From: Martinezella hainanensis
Lineage (GTDB): Bacteria > Pseudomonadota > Alphaproteobacteria > Rhizobiales > Rhizobiaceae
Direction: 5' to 3'
Assembly (NCBI RefSeq): GCF_900094555.1
Contig: NZ_FMAC01000010.1
Span: forward strand, 62,001-126,000
DNA length: 64,000 bases
A program made the position numbers and the translations under genes. This document shows, piece after piece, positions 7,718 to 16,899 of the stretch (position 1 is its first letter; each line of letters starts with the position of its first letter). A model generated the notes under the pieces. It saw only the letters and a list, made by a program, of their open reading frames with translations. It was not told the origin of the DNA and ran no database searches.

Positions 7718-9906
7718 CAGCTTCTCGCCTTCGCATCCTGCCGCTGCTGTGTGCGATCCGAGCCAACACCCCTGAACAGATAGATCAGGCCGCGACTGGT
7801 CTGATAGAGCGACATGCTCAGGAACCAGAAGGTTCCACGGATGATGCCCGGATTGCGCCGCCGTGCCTGCTGGAACTTCGTCCATTGATCGGAATTGGCG
7901 AAGACGAGGTCGGCAATCAGGCGATGGTCGGCAGCACCCCTTGGAACATATTGGCAGCCGATGGCCGTAATGTCGCCCATCTGCTCGACATTGCGAACGA
8001 CGACCGACAAGGTCACCATGTCGGCGCCGCTATAGGGCTGGAAGCGTATGATCGCTTCCGAGCCGATCTTGACCGGCTCCATATCTTTGTTGAAGACGTT
8101 CAACCTGGCGCCATGGACGGACACGTCCTCGATGGAAGCGGAGTTCCACCGGCCGTCGATCCCGAACTCGCTGCGGCGATCGACCCTGACGCGCCGCGAG
8201 GAGGCACGTTCGCCGCGCTCGGAGACGACGCCGAGCGCACAGCCGGAAAGGACAAGGTTGATGATGTTCCAGCCGCCGACGACGAGGGTGACGTCGGCCT
8301 TATAGGGCTCCGCATAGATACGATATATGGTGACCGCGAGCGCGATGATCTGAACGGCGAAGATGACGAAGAACGGGCGGCTGATCTCCGAAAGCCGGCT
8401 GACGGCGATCGACTCGTCCTTGGCCGTAACCTTGAAGGTCGGCTTACGGGGATTGAGCATGACCGAAACGACAGCCGGCAAGAGATGCACCGTCTGGACA
8501 TATTCGTAGAGCTCGGAAATCCAGGGCCAGCGGAACGACCCATAAAGGTAGTTCTGCATCATCAGGTTCACGAGCATATAGGCAAGCGTATAGGCGAGGA
8601 ACTCGCTGCCCGATGCCGTGAAGATCTCCAGATCGAAGAAGAGATAGAAGAGTGGCGCAAACAGGAAGATGACGCGCGGAAACGGAAACAGCCAGAACAG
8701 CGTCGACGACATGTAGCAGAGCCGTTGCGGCAATGTCAGGCCGCGCTTCAGGAGCGGGAAGCGGAAGCGCAGGATCTGCATCATGCCTTGCGCCCAGCGG
8801 CTGCGCTGGCCGATGAAACTTGCGAAAGTCGCCGGTTGCAGGCCGGCAATCAATGGCTTGTCGACATAGATGCTGTTCCAGCCCGCACCATGAAGCGCAA
8901 GCGCGGTTTCGCAGTCTTCCGTGATGCTGATGCCGCTAAAGCCATTTTGCGATTGCAGCGCATTGCGGCTGAGCACGGCGGCCGAACCGCAAAAGAAGGC
9001 GGCATTCCATTTGTCGAGGCCGCGCTGAATGATGCCGTAGAACATTTCGTTCTCGCTCGGCATGCTGTCGAAGGTGCGCAGGTTGCGCTCCAGCGGGTCC
9101 GGATTGATGAAAAAATGCGGAGTCTGCACGAGAAAGAGCTTCGGGTCATCCTCGAAGTAGCCGACGGTTTCGCGAAGGAAATCACGCGCGGGTGCATGGT
9201 CGGCATCGAAAACGGCGATCAGTTCGCCGCTCGAATGTTCCAGTCCGTTGTTGAGGTTGCCTGCCTTGGCGTGCTCGTTGCGATCGCGCGTCAGATATTC
9301 GACATCCAGATCAGCGCAGAGCCGCTTGAGTTCGTCATGGCGTGCGATTGCGGCCTGCGATTCCAATATCTTGGTCGAATTGCGCTTCTGTAACGTGCCG
9401 CCATCGTCAAGGAGCCAGACCCTGAGCTTGTCGGCCGGATAGTCCATCGCCTTGGCGGAGGCGAGCGTGTTGGCAAGAAGATTGGTGTCTTCGTTATAGG
9501 ACGGCACGAAGACATCGACGCTCGGAAAGTGCTTGGTCTCGGAGGTGCGCGTGGTGCGCGACGGCAAGGGCGTGGCGACGATGAAGAGGCTGAGCATCAG
9601 CATCGCCACGTTGTACATTTCGGCGAGATAAAGCAGCAGACCGGGAATAAAGTTTTCCAGCTGGTTGACGGGTGGCAGCGTATAGGACGTGCGCCAATAG
9701 ACATAGCGCAGCACGATCGCCGTGCCGAAGGCAAGCGCCACCAGCCGCCAGGTTCCCTGACGCTTGAGGATTTTGATGATCGCCATCAGGGTGACGACCA
9801 CGGTGCTGGCAATCAGCTGCGTTTGAAGGTTGACCGGCAACGTGATCAGCACGATCCCGCATAGCGCTATCACGGCCCATATCAAGATGCTGCGTGCAGT
9901 GTGCAT
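7717..9906 (-). CDS. bcsA: Cellulose synthase catalytic subunit BcsA (GT2 with PilZ domain)
   Basis: Inner-membrane UDP-glucose-dependent beta-1,4-glucan synthase. I prefer the ATG at 9906 (729 residues) because AAGGG lies about 7 bases upstream; an in-frame ATG at 9939 would add 11 residues. Two groups of transmembrane helices flank the cytosolic GT2 domain. All processive-synthase motifs are present: LLDDGG near residue 167, FDADHAP near 235, TED near 329 and QRSRWAQGM near 367. The C-terminal third holds a PilZ domain with the c-di-GMP signature (SSRRVRVDRR followed by DVSVHGARL), so activity should depend on c-di-GMP. It lies between bcsN and bcsB in a tight operon. Confidence 0.96.
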   Translation of the reverse strand: MHTARSILIWAVIALCGIVLITLPVNLQTQLIASTVVVTLMAIIKILKRQGTWRLVALAFGTAIVLRYVYWRTSYTLPPVNQLENFIPGLLLYLAEMYNVAMLMLSLFIVATPLPSRTTRTSETKHFPSVDVFVPSYNEDTNLLANTLASAKAMDYPADKLRVWLLDDGGTLQKRNSTKILESQAAIARHDELKRLCADLDVEYLTRDRNEHAKAGNLNNGLEHSSGELIAVFDADHAPARDFLRETVGYFEDDPKLFLVQTPHFFINPDPLERNLRTFDSMPSENEMFYGIIQRGLDKWNAAFFCGSAAVLSRNALQSQNGFSGISITEDCETALALHGAGWNSIYVDKPLIAGLQPATFASFIGQRSRWAQGMMQILRFRFPLLKRGLTLPQRLCYMSSTLFWLFPFPRVIFLFAPLFYLFFDLEIFTASGSEFLAYTLAYMLVNLMMQNYLYGSFRWPWISELYEYVQTVHLLPAVVSVMLNPRKPTFKVTAKDESIAVSRLSEISRPFFVIFAVQIIALAVTIYRIYAEPYKADVTLVVGGWNIINLVLSGCALGVVSERGERASSRRVRVDRRSEFGIDGRWNSASIEDVSVHGARLNVFNKDMEPVKIGSEAIIRFQPYSGADMVTLSVVVRNVEQMGDITAIGCQYVPRGAADHRLIADLVFANSDQWTKFQQARRRNPGIIRGTFWFLSMSLYQTSRGLIYLFRGVGSDRTQQRQDAKARS

Positions 9907-9966
9907 CGGTGTCCCTTCAAAGGTATTGCCAGACGCCATCCTGGCGCCCCCAAGCAGTGCCGCCTG

Positions 9967-10950
9967 CTAGCGGCACACCTGAGATATGCCAGTTGCTCCG
10001 TTACAGTCCGGTAAAGGCACGATGATATTGCTTGCGGTATTTGCCGGCGGCGGCACGGCCATCGAACTTGCTCCACTTGCGCCGTTCGTCTGCGACGGGT
10101 CGTTCTGACCATCCGGCAGCGGTACGCGCGGGCCGATCATCGGTGGCAGTGTTGGCGCCGCCTGCGGCTGAGGCTGCATTATGACCGGTCGGCGTATGAC
10201 AGCGGGGCGCGGTGCGACCGGGCGGTTCTGATAGCCGATGCTGATCGGTGCCGTGCGATAAGGTGTTGCGTCGGGATAGACAAGCTCGCCGGGTTTGCCG
10301 AGAACAGCATCGGCGCCACGTGGACCACCGAACGGGTTCAGCGCCGCGCCAGCAAAATGGCCTGCGATCGTATAGCCGTAGACCGTGCTCAATAGCTCGC
10401 GTTCCGTCGCATGGGCGTCGCAGAGCCGGATGCGCACCTGCACCATGCCGAAATTGCGCTGCTCCTGCGGCTGCGCAAAGCCAGCTTTTACCTGTTGCCA
10501 GGCATAAAGGCAGGTGTCGCCGGCCCGGCTCTGGCCGGAAGCGTAGCCAAAGGGGCCATAATTGTTCTGGACGAAGGTCGCCGAGCGGGCGAGCCGTACG
10601 CCGGGCACTGCGGCCGCCATTTCGCGCGCGATCGCCCCATCGCTGATCGTATTATAGGGCCGGCTTCCGAGTCCGGGATTGGAGCCCGTCAGCCCAAGAA
10701 ATTGGACTTTGAGGAAATTCTGCCCTGAGACGGAAGACGAGGTGGAGAGCGCGATCGTCTGCTCGACATCCTTGGCATGCCTGCGCTCGACCACATTGAC
10801 GATCGCCGGTCCGCCGGGCGGCGGGAAGGCCAGCGCCTTGTCACTCGTGACCGTTTCCACACCGATCGATTGACGAACCGGGCCGGTCGTCGAGCAACCA
10901 ACGCCGAGGCAGGCCAATGTCATCAATGCTATCGTCTTTGAAAAATGCAT
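9967..10950 (-). CDS. bcsN: Cellulose biosynthesis protein BcsN (lipoprotein)
   Basis: First gene of the cellulose operon, 327 residues from the ATG at 10950. This start places a lipoprotein signal (KTIALMTLACLGVGC, lipobox LGVGC with Cys about residue 19) at the N terminus; an upstream in-frame Met at 11019 would bury it. The middle part resembles BcsN proteins of Rhizobium and Agrobacterium, and the C-terminal third is Pro/Gln-rich (QPQPQAAPTLPP). BcsN is required for cellulose production in Agrobacterium-type operons, but its molecular role is not settled. It ends 60 bases before the preferred bcsA start. A CtrA-like site lies about 110 bases upstream. Confidence 0.85.
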   Translation of the reverse strand: MHFSKTIALMTLACLGVGCSTTGPVRQSIGVETVTSDKALAFPPPGGPAIVNVVERRHAKDVEQTIALSTSSSVSGQNFLKVQFLGLTGSNPGLGSRPYNTISDGAIAREMAAAVPGVRLARSATFVQNNYGPFGYASGQSRAGDTCLYAWQQVKAGFAQPQEQRNFGMVQVRIRLCDAHATERELLSTVYGYTIAGHFAGAALNPFGGPRGADAVLGKPGELVYPDATPYRTAPISIGYQNRPVAPRPAVIRRPVIMQPQPQAAPTLPPMIGPRVPLPDGQNDPSQTNGASGASSMAVPPPANTASNIIVPLPDCNGATGISQVCR

Positions 10951-11057
10951 CTTATCGGATCGCGACAATCGTGTCTGGTCACATTCATCGGCAAATTGCG
11001 CGACGGTCTTTGGAATCAAGTCCTTGTATTCACTATAGCAAATAAAGGTGATTATGG

Positions 11058-11072
11058 TTAACCGATGGTTAA
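11058..11072 (-). promoter_or_regulatory. Candidate CtrA-binding site (TTAA-N7-TTAA) upstream of bcsN
   Basis: The sequence is TTAA, then CCGATGG, then TTAA, an exact match to the alphaproteobacterial CtrA consensus. It sits about 108-122 bases upstream of the bcsN start, in the only sizeable gap before the cellulose operon. It is also a direct repeat of ATGGTTAA (11054-11061 and 11065-11072) with an 11-base period, roughly one helical turn. Binding is inferred from the motif alone. Confidence 0.45.
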
Positions 11073-11206
11073 TTTTGACCGATTGGTGCTTCGGAAAGAG
11101 CCAGAAACGCGCGCCGAATGCGCTTCATTGCACAGAATGCACGAAGAACGACGCATTGCCGAAGGGCGCGCTGCAACTTTAGGCGGCAAGCCTATGAATT
11201 TTAATT

Positions 11207-12109
11207 CTATTTCTTTCTTCGAAATGAGACTTGGACGGCCCGGTTCAGCGCGACCGGGAGGGCCGACATGTGGTTCTCTCCGGCATATTCTTCAAAGGTG
11301 ATCGTTTCTGTGGACGACGCCAGTTTGGCCCATCTCTCAGCCATCTCGCGGGCGAGTCCTATCGTGCGCGTTTCCTTTGCACGCTCCTGTCGTTTTTGCT
11401 CTTCGGCGGTGCCTTTATGGAAGGGCGCTAGGATTTCGCCTTCATACTGTCCGGCGGAAAGATGCAGCTCCAAATCGAGCGGCTCTTTGTGTCTGTCCAG
11501 GAATTCTCTCTCCATCGAAAGAATAGCGGCATCTTCCCAGTAGATCGCCGGGCTTGCCGAAATCCAGCGGCTGAAGGCATCTGGTTTGTGAAACAGCGCG
11601 TAGAGCGTGAACAGACCGCCGAACGAATGACCGAAAAGCGCCTGGCGTGAGCGGTCGATCGGAACCTGCTGCTCTATCCAGGGTTTGAGCTCGTCTTCGA
11701 TGAGCGTCAGAAAGCGTTCGCCGCCGCCGGTCTTCACATCCGGCGTATCGGGGAAAAATGGCGGATAGACCCGCCCAGGCGGCGGGCTCAAGTCCCAGGA
11801 GCGGCGGAGAGGGTCATATGGCTCGTCGGTGGGATAGCCGATGGCGACGATGACGCCTTCTGCGACATTGGTCCCGTTCGGATAGCTCGCCTGCACTTTC
11901 AATGCGTCGACAGCGGTTGCGAAACAGGCGTTGCCGTCGGTCAGGTACAGGATTGGCCAACCCTCCGGCGGCGCCGGTTTGTCGGGACGGTAGAGAAAGA
12001 TCCTGTGCGGATGATCGGCATTGTCAAACTTCAGGTCAACGAATGTGCAGCCGGGAAGAGTGACCGGCGCCGGCATGGCAGCCGCATTGTGTGATGAGGT
12101 GGGGGACAT
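11207..12109 (-). CDS. Siderophore esterase, IroE/Fes-like alpha/beta hydrolase
   Basis: Predicted cytoplasmic serine hydrolase of 300 residues in the esterase-D/enterochelin-esterase family. The nucleophile elbow is GHSFGG with Ser at residue 162. The C-terminal ENHMSALP supplies the likely catalytic His, and LYLTDGN near residue 55 is a family landmark. There is no signal peptide. The start has a good ribosome-binding site (GGAGAGACC). Family members open ester bonds of imported ferric siderophores (enterobactin, salmochelins, bacillibactin, hydroxamate lactones) so that iron is released. It is divergent from the TonB-dependent receptor gene and shares an intergenic region with two TGA-N9-TCA motifs. 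Its presence argues that the cognate siderophore contains ester bonds. Confidence 0.82.
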   Translation of the reverse strand: MSPTSSHNAAAMPAPVTLPGCTFVDLKFDNADHPHRIFLYRPDKPAPPEGWPILYLTDGNACFATAVDALKVQASYPNGTNVAEGVIVAIGYPTDEPYDPLRRSWDLSPPPGRVYPPFFPDTPDVKTGGGERFLTLIEDELKPWIEQQVPIDRSRQALFGHSFGGLFTLYALFHKPDAFSRWISASPAIYWEDAAILSMEREFLDRHKEPLDLELHLSAGQYEGEILAPFHKGTAEEQKRQERAKETRTIGLAREMAERWAKLASSTETITFEEYAGENHMSALPVALNRAVQVSFRRKK

Positions 12110-12170
12110 GGTCTCTCCGGCTGGCCGATCATGTGGGGCGCCGAAGCAACAGCACCGATATGTGAAAAGA

Positions 12171-12185
12171 TGATGAAATTTCTCA
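12171..12185 (-). promoter_or_regulatory. Candidate RirA/IRO box upstream of the esterase gene
   Basis: TGA, TGAAATTTC, TCA: a perfect match to the IRO motif TGA-N9-TCA described for the rhizobial iron repressor RirA. It is 62-76 bases upstream of the esterase start, a plausible operator position. The motif has only six fixed bases, so chance matches occur; the support is that all three hits lie upstream of iron genes. Confidence 0.5.
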
Positions 12186-12316
12186 TATTATGGAGAAGGT
12201 GATCTGGCAAGCGAGCCAAATGCTCTGCTAGGCTTAATTTTCAGGTCTTTTCCGCAATCCGATGCTCGGCAACCGGGGCCATTCTGCAACATGAGAGTGG
12301 AAACCGATAAAAAATA

Positions 12317-12331
12317 TGACTATTGTACTCA
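12317..12331 (+). promoter_or_regulatory. Candidate RirA/IRO box upstream of the siderophore receptor gene
   Basis: TGA, CTATTGTAC, TCA, a perfect TGA-N9-TCA motif 77-91 bases upstream of the receptor start at 12408, in an AT-rich stretch that would suit the core promoter. RirA represses siderophore receptors under iron-replete conditions in Rhizobium (established); its action here is inferred. Confidence 0.55.
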
Positions 12332-12407
12332 TGTATTCTTGACGCCAGCGACGCCTGCGAACTAATTTGCGCCATCTTTATTCAAAATGGGCAGGCGCAA
12401 AGGGCTT

Positions 12408-14597
12408 ATGAAGCAGAAGTCTCATAATTATATCAGTAATTTGGCACGTAAGAGATTCCACCATGCAAGCGGCGCCACCGCGCTTGCAACACTGTTTGTT
12501 TTAAGTGGAAATGCCTTTGCGCAAGACGCCGCGGCCGATGCGAACAATGGAAATGCCACCCAGCTCGCGCCGATCGTCGTCAGCGGCCAATCGAGTGACG
12601 CAAGCGACAATAAGAGCGTAGCGGCAAAGAAGAGCCAGGGCGCCACCAAGATCAATACGCCTCTGGTCGAAACCCCACGCTCCGTCTCGGTCATAACCAA
12701 GAAGGAAATGGAAGAGCGCGGCGCGCAGGACATCATCGAGGCTGTGCGCTATTCAGCCGGCGTCCAGACCGGCTCCTATGGTTTCGATCCGCGTTTCGAC
12801 CAGGTCTACGTTCGCGGCAACGACATTACCACCGACGGCGACTATCGCGATGGGTTGCGTCAGCCCTACATGAACTACGCCATGTTCCGTACCGATCCCT
12901 ATGCGCTTGATCGTGTCGAGATCATCAAGGGGCCTGTCTCCGTTCTTTACGGCGCCGGTTCGCCGGGCGGTATCGTCAACAAGATATCGAAGCTGCCGAC
13001 GGACGACACGATCAGGGAGGTCGGCGTCCTGTACGGGACATCGGATCGCGCCCAGACGATGTTCGACTTCGGCGGCCGGGTCAATCAGGACGATGACAGC
13101 ATGCTCTACCGTATCGTCGGCCTGGCAAGGAGGGGCGATACCAATTTCGACATCGCTGACGATCGCTATTTCATCCAACCATCCTTCACATGGAAGCCTG
13201 ACGAATCGACGAAGTTTACGGTTTACGGATCGGCGCAATCCACGGAGACGGACGCCAATCCTGGCGCAATGATCGGCCCCGATGGCAATGTCCTTGATTA
13301 TCGTGACAGTGATCCAGACTACGACTATCAGAAAACCAAGCAGCAGCAGGTTGGCTACCAGTTCGAACATGAGTTCGACGGCGGCTTTACCTTCCGTCAG
13401 AACCTTCGCTTCTCGCATCTGGATTTGAAGGCACGCTATCTCAGCACCATCGACTGGGTCGGCGACGTCGCTCAACGCAGCGCGAGCGCGATCAGCGACA
13501 GGATGAATGTCTTTCAGGTTGATAACCAGCTTGAAAGCAAGTTCAATACGGGTGCTGCTGCCCATACCATGCTGTTCGGCCTGGATTATACCCATATGAA
13601 CGATTCCTTCGCATATGGATTTGATTCGACGACCAGCTCCGCCTATGACTTCGATCTCGACAATCCGAGATATGGTGTATCCGGCCCGACGCCGGACTAT
13701 AATTACAGCCGGGTCAACGCCAAACTGGAGCAGTTCGGCGCCTACGCCCTCGATCAGATCGAGCTCGACAAGTGGCGCTTCACGCTCGGCGGACGTCAGA
13801 CCTGGGTCAAACAATCGACCGACACCACCATCGTCTCCACCGATACGACCACCAACGACAGCCTCAACAAGAATGCATTTTCTTATCAAGCTGGTGCGCT
13901 CTATCTCTTCGACAACGGGATAGCTCCCTTCACCAGCTATTCGACGTCGTTCAATCCGGTCACGCAGCGGTCCGCATCCGGCAGTATCCTCGATCCCACC
14001 AAGGGTCAGCAGTATGAACTCGGCGTGAAATATCAGCCGCCAGGCACGGACATTCTCCTCTCTGCTGTCGCCTATCACCTCGTCGAGAAGAACAAGCCGG
14101 TTCTGGTCGATCCTCTGACGCTCGTCTATGCCTCGCTCGGCGAGGTGACCAACAAGGGTATCGAGCTGGAAGCCAGAGCGAACATCACTGATGGCTGGGA
14201 TGTGGTTGCGGCTTATGCCTACAACCATTCCGAAATCACCCGCGGCGACGATCAAGGTAATGCGCCTGCCGTGACGCCGAAGAATATTGCCAGCCTCTGG
14301 TCGAACTACACGTTCCAGGATGATTCGGCCGCAAAGGGCCTGACCGTCGGCGCCGGTATCCGCTATACGGGCGAGACCTATACCAGCACGGCAAACACGG
14401 CGAAGAATGATGCAAGCGTCTATCTGGATGCGGCTGTCTCTTACGACTTCGGCGCGGTCGATCAGAAATACAAGGGCCTGACCGCATCCGTCGATGTTCG
14501 CAACATCGCCAACCGGCGCCTGACTGTCTGCAACGAAGGGTATTGCTACCTCGGGCAGGGCCGCAACATCACGGCTTCATTGAAGTATCGCTGGTAA
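12408..14597 (+). CDS. TonB-dependent siderophore receptor (FhuA/FpvA-like)
   Basis: Outer-membrane ferric-siderophore receptor, 729 residues from the ATG at 12408 (AAAGGG just upstream); an ATG at 12387 would add seven residues. A signal peptide ends in GNAFAQ. The region around APIVVSGQSS may be the TonB box. The plug domain follows (SVSVITKKEMEERGAQDI to RYSAGVQTGSYG and VYVRGNDI). A 22-strand barrel runs to the terminal aromatic SLKYRW, as usual for TonB-dependent receptors. The siderophore-receptor subfamily signature GSPGGIVNKISK is present. Located next to the esterase and upstream of fhuBDC-type genes on the opposite strand, it most likely takes up the hydroxamate made by this cluster. 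Confidence 0.92.
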   Translation: MKQKSHNYISNLARKRFHHASGATALATLFVLSGNAFAQDAAADANNGNATQLAPIVVSGQSSDASDNKSVAAKKSQGATKINTPLVETPRSVSVITKKEMEERGAQDIIEAVRYSAGVQTGSYGFDPRFDQVYVRGNDITTDGDYRDGLRQPYMNYAMFRTDPYALDRVEIIKGPVSVLYGAGSPGGIVNKISKLPTDDTIREVGVLYGTSDRAQTMFDFGGRVNQDDDSMLYRIVGLARRGDTNFDIADDRYFIQPSFTWKPDESTKFTVYGSAQSTETDANPGAMIGPDGNVLDYRDSDPDYDYQKTKQQQVGYQFEHEFDGGFTFRQNLRFSHLDLKARYLSTIDWVGDVAQRSASAISDRMNVFQVDNQLESKFNTGAAAHTMLFGLDYTHMNDSFAYGFDSTTSSAYDFDLDNPRYGVSGPTPDYNYSRVNAKLEQFGAYALDQIELDKWRFTLGGRQTWVKQSTDTTIVSTDTTTNDSLNKNAFSYQAGALYLFDNGIAPFTSYSTSFNPVTQRSASGSILDPTKGQQYELGVKYQPPGTDILLSAVAYHLVEKNKPVLVDPLTLVYASLGEVTNKGIELEARANITDGWDVVAAYAYNHSEITRGDDQGNAPAVTPKNIASLWSNYTFQDDSAAKGLTVGAGIRYTGETYTSTANTAKNDASVYLDAAVSYDFGAVDQKYKGLTASVDVRNIANRRLTVCNEGYCYLGQGRNITASLKYRW

Positions 14598-14607
14598 GCT
14601 TCCTTGT

Positions 14608-14640
14608 GGGCGCCGCGTTTTGCGCGGCGCCCGTCTTTAT
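14608..14640 (+). terminator. Rho-independent terminator after the receptor gene
   Basis: A perfect 10-base-pair stem (GGGCGCCGCG with CGCGGCGCCC, loop TTTTG) starts ten bases after the receptor stop codon and is followed by GTCTTTAT. It is GC-rich and well placed. Confidence 0.8.
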
Positions 14641-14907
14641 TCCGAGACGCCGGCAAACAGGAGAGATATTCTCCTTAGCGTTTCCCGCCTAGTTTCTCTC
14701 AGATCAAGTTCGATCGCTCTTCCTGCAAATCGACTTTCATAAGTGCCGCCTGGAAGCGCAAGCACACATCCATCAGATACTTGTTTCGGTCGCGTTGGCT
14801 CGATGCGCAAGCCAGTCGTCGGCCTCAACGCGCACCGCGATTCCATCCGTTTGACTTGCCGTTTCGGCGAGACGCTTTGGAAAGTGAACGGCCGTTTTCT
14901 ACCACTA
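14641..14907. other. Convergent intergenic region without a gene
   Basis: 267 bases between the receptor terminator and the end of the fhuB-like gene (310 bases counting the terminator). Short open frames here on either strand have no recognisable motif or ribosome-binding site. I see no RNA gene or repeat. Confidence 0.6.
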
Positions 14908-16899
14908 TTATGCGGTTCTGCGCCGCTTCATCAGCAATATCAGTAGCAGCGGGGCACCGACGAGGGCAGAAACCAGGCCGGCGGGCATCTGGTAGGGAAA
15001 AGCGATCATTCGGCCGAACCAGTCCGCGAGCACCATGAGGCCACCGCCGGCGAGCGCTGCGCCGGTAAGCTGGGGAGCGGCGCGGCGCAGGCCGAGCTCG
15101 CGTGCCAGATGCGGACCCATGAGGCCGATGAAGCTTAAAGGCCCGACGACGAGGGTGGCGGCCGCGGTCATGGCTGCGGCCAGAGCAAAGAGGCAGGCGC
15201 GGGCGGCGTTGACGCGAATGCCGATTGCCTGTGCTGCCTGGGTCCCAAGCGGCAGCAGGTCGAGCCAGCGGTGAGCAAGAAAGGCAAGCGCAAGGCCCGA
15301 TACCGCCGCCATCATCGCAGAAATTGCTTTAGGCGTATCAACAAGATAAGTCGATCCGCTCATCCATTGCATCACGATCATTGCACGCGGGTCGCCGCTC
15401 GCGGCCAGCACGCTGATGAAAGCATCCAGCATGGCTCCGAGCGCAATGCCTGTCAGAAGTACCCGCTCCGGCGCGAAACCGGACCGGATACCGAACAGGA
15501 AAATGGCGATGAGGACGGCGAAAGCGCCGATACCGCCGAAGCCCAGTTGGGCGGCCATATCGGGAGCGGGCAGAAGGAAAAGCGCGGCGGTGACGCCAAG
15601 GGTAGCGCCTGCCGAAATACCCAGCACCTCGGGGCTTGCCATCTCATTGCCGCTGAGCCGTTGCAGGATCGCGCCGACGACGCCAAGCATCGCGCCCGCA
15701 GGAAAGGCACCAGCGATGCGCGGCAGGCGATAAGGCAATACATCGGGCCAATGGAGATAGGCGAGCAGCGTCCATGTTCCATCCGGCGCACGCCCGAAGA
15801 AGACGGCACCGGCCAGCAGAAGGACGAGCGCCGGGATCGATGCAGCCAAGAGTACGCGCGGCGTCCGCAAGGCGCGATTTGCATTCTGAGAGAGGGATGG
15901 CGCGCTGCGCTGCACGGTCTTCAAACGCGGCAACATCAGCAGCAGCAATGGCGCGCCGAGCAGCGCAGTGATGGCACCCGTCGGAAGGAAGGTCGAAGAG
16001 GCACCAGAAAGCAGCACGAGGGCCTCATCGGTCAGTAGCAGCAATCCTGCGCCGATAAGGGGCGACCAGATGAGCTGGCTCTTCATCTGTCGGGCGCCGG
16101 CAAGCTGGGCGATGCGCGGAGCGATCAGGCCGATGAAGCCGATGACACCAACGGCGCTGGTAACGATTGCGGCAAGCGCAATTGCAATGCAAACGGCAGC
16201 AATGCGCGTTCGCTTGACCGAAAGGCCAAGTCCGCTCGCGCTGCTGTCGCCCAGCTCCATGAGCGCCAATGGCCGCGCCATCAGCAAGGCCGCGACAGAG
16301 AGGATGGCGATTTTCGGGAGAAGGGAAAGCGGAATGGTCCAACTTTGCTGTGCAAGCGATCCGGCGCCCCAGATAAAGAGGCCGGAAAGGTAGCGATCGT
16401 TCATCAGGACCAGAATGGCGGCCAGCGCGCCGCTCCAGACGCCGACGATCAGGCCCGACAGCACGAGTGCCAGGGGTGAGAAGCCGCGCCTTGCGCCGAT
16501 CAGGAAAACGACCGCTGCCGCTGCGGCGCTGCCGAACAAGGCAACGGCGTCGCGGCTGAGGCCCTGCAGAGCCGGAAAGGCGAGCATGACGGCAACGAGC
16601 GCAAGGTTGGCGCCTGCGGAAATGCCAAGTGTTGAAGGCGAGGCCAGCGGATTGCGCAGCACCTGCTGTAGCAGGCTTCCTGAGAGCGAAAGCGCGGCAC
16701 CGGCCAGCAATGCGGTAACGATCCTCGGCAGGGTCGAATAGATGAGCAACAGGCGTCGCGGGTCGTAGCCGGCCTCCTGCTCGAACAGGCGCGAGAAGTC
16801 CGGGGCCAGTTGATGCCAGGCAAGCAGGCTGGCAAGCGCAAACAACGTCAGAGCCACGGCTGGAGCACCGAGGACTTTATTCGTTTCGGTGCGGATCAT
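14908..16899 (-). CDS. fhuB: Ferric-hydroxamate ABC transporter permease, fused double domain (FhuB)
   Basis: Inner-membrane permease of 663 residues made of two FecCD-type halves in tandem (about 1-330 and 340-663). Both halves carry the LRNPLASPSTLGISAG or GNEMASPEVLGISAG signature and the later SAVGVIGFIGLIAPRIAQ or VGPLSFIGLMGPHLAR signature. Single-chain duplicated permeases of this length are the FhuB type that imports ferric hydroxamates. The start ATG overlaps the end of the binding-protein gene (ATGA), and the unit fhuC-fhuD-fhuB is continuous on the minus strand. The hydroxamate assignment fits the N-hydroxylase and acyltransferase genes nearby. Confidence 0.92.
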   Translation of the reverse strand: MIRTETNKVLGAPAVALTLFALASLLAWHQLAPDFSRLFEQEAGYDPRRLLLIYSTLPRIVTALLAGAALSLSGSLLQQVLRNPLASPSTLGISAGANLALVAVMLAFPALQGLSRDAVALFGSAAAAAVVFLIGARRGFSPLALVLSGLIVGVWSGALAAILVLMNDRYLSGLFIWGAGSLAQQSWTIPLSLLPKIAILSVAALLMARPLALMELGDSSASGLGLSVKRTRIAAVCIAIALAAIVTSAVGVIGFIGLIAPRIAQLAGARQMKSQLIWSPLIGAGLLLLTDEALVLLSGASSTFLPTGAITALLGAPLLLLMLPRLKTVQRSAPSLSQNANRALRTPRVLLAASIPALVLLLAGAVFFGRAPDGTWTLLAYLHWPDVLPYRLPRIAGAFPAGAMLGVVGAILQRLSGNEMASPEVLGISAGATLGVTAALFLLPAPDMAAQLGFGGIGAFAVLIAIFLFGIRSGFAPERVLLTGIALGAMLDAFISVLAASGDPRAMIVMQWMSGSTYLVDTPKAISAMMAAVSGLALAFLAHRWLDLLPLGTQAAQAIGIRVNAARACLFALAAAMTAAATLVVGPLSFIGLMGPHLARELGLRRAAPQLTGAALAGGGLMVLADWFGRMIAFPYQMPAGLVSALVGAPLLLILLMKRRRTA

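Noticed and set aside
7885..9393. A 502-codon open frame on the plus strand, opposite bcsA
   Set aside because: bcsA has every catalytic motif in the other direction. The antisense translation has no recognisable domain and no ribosome-binding site.
12753..14255. A 500-codon open frame on the minus strand, opposite the TonB-dependent receptor gene
   Set aside because: The receptor reading is supported by signal peptide, plug and barrel features. The antisense product matches nothing.
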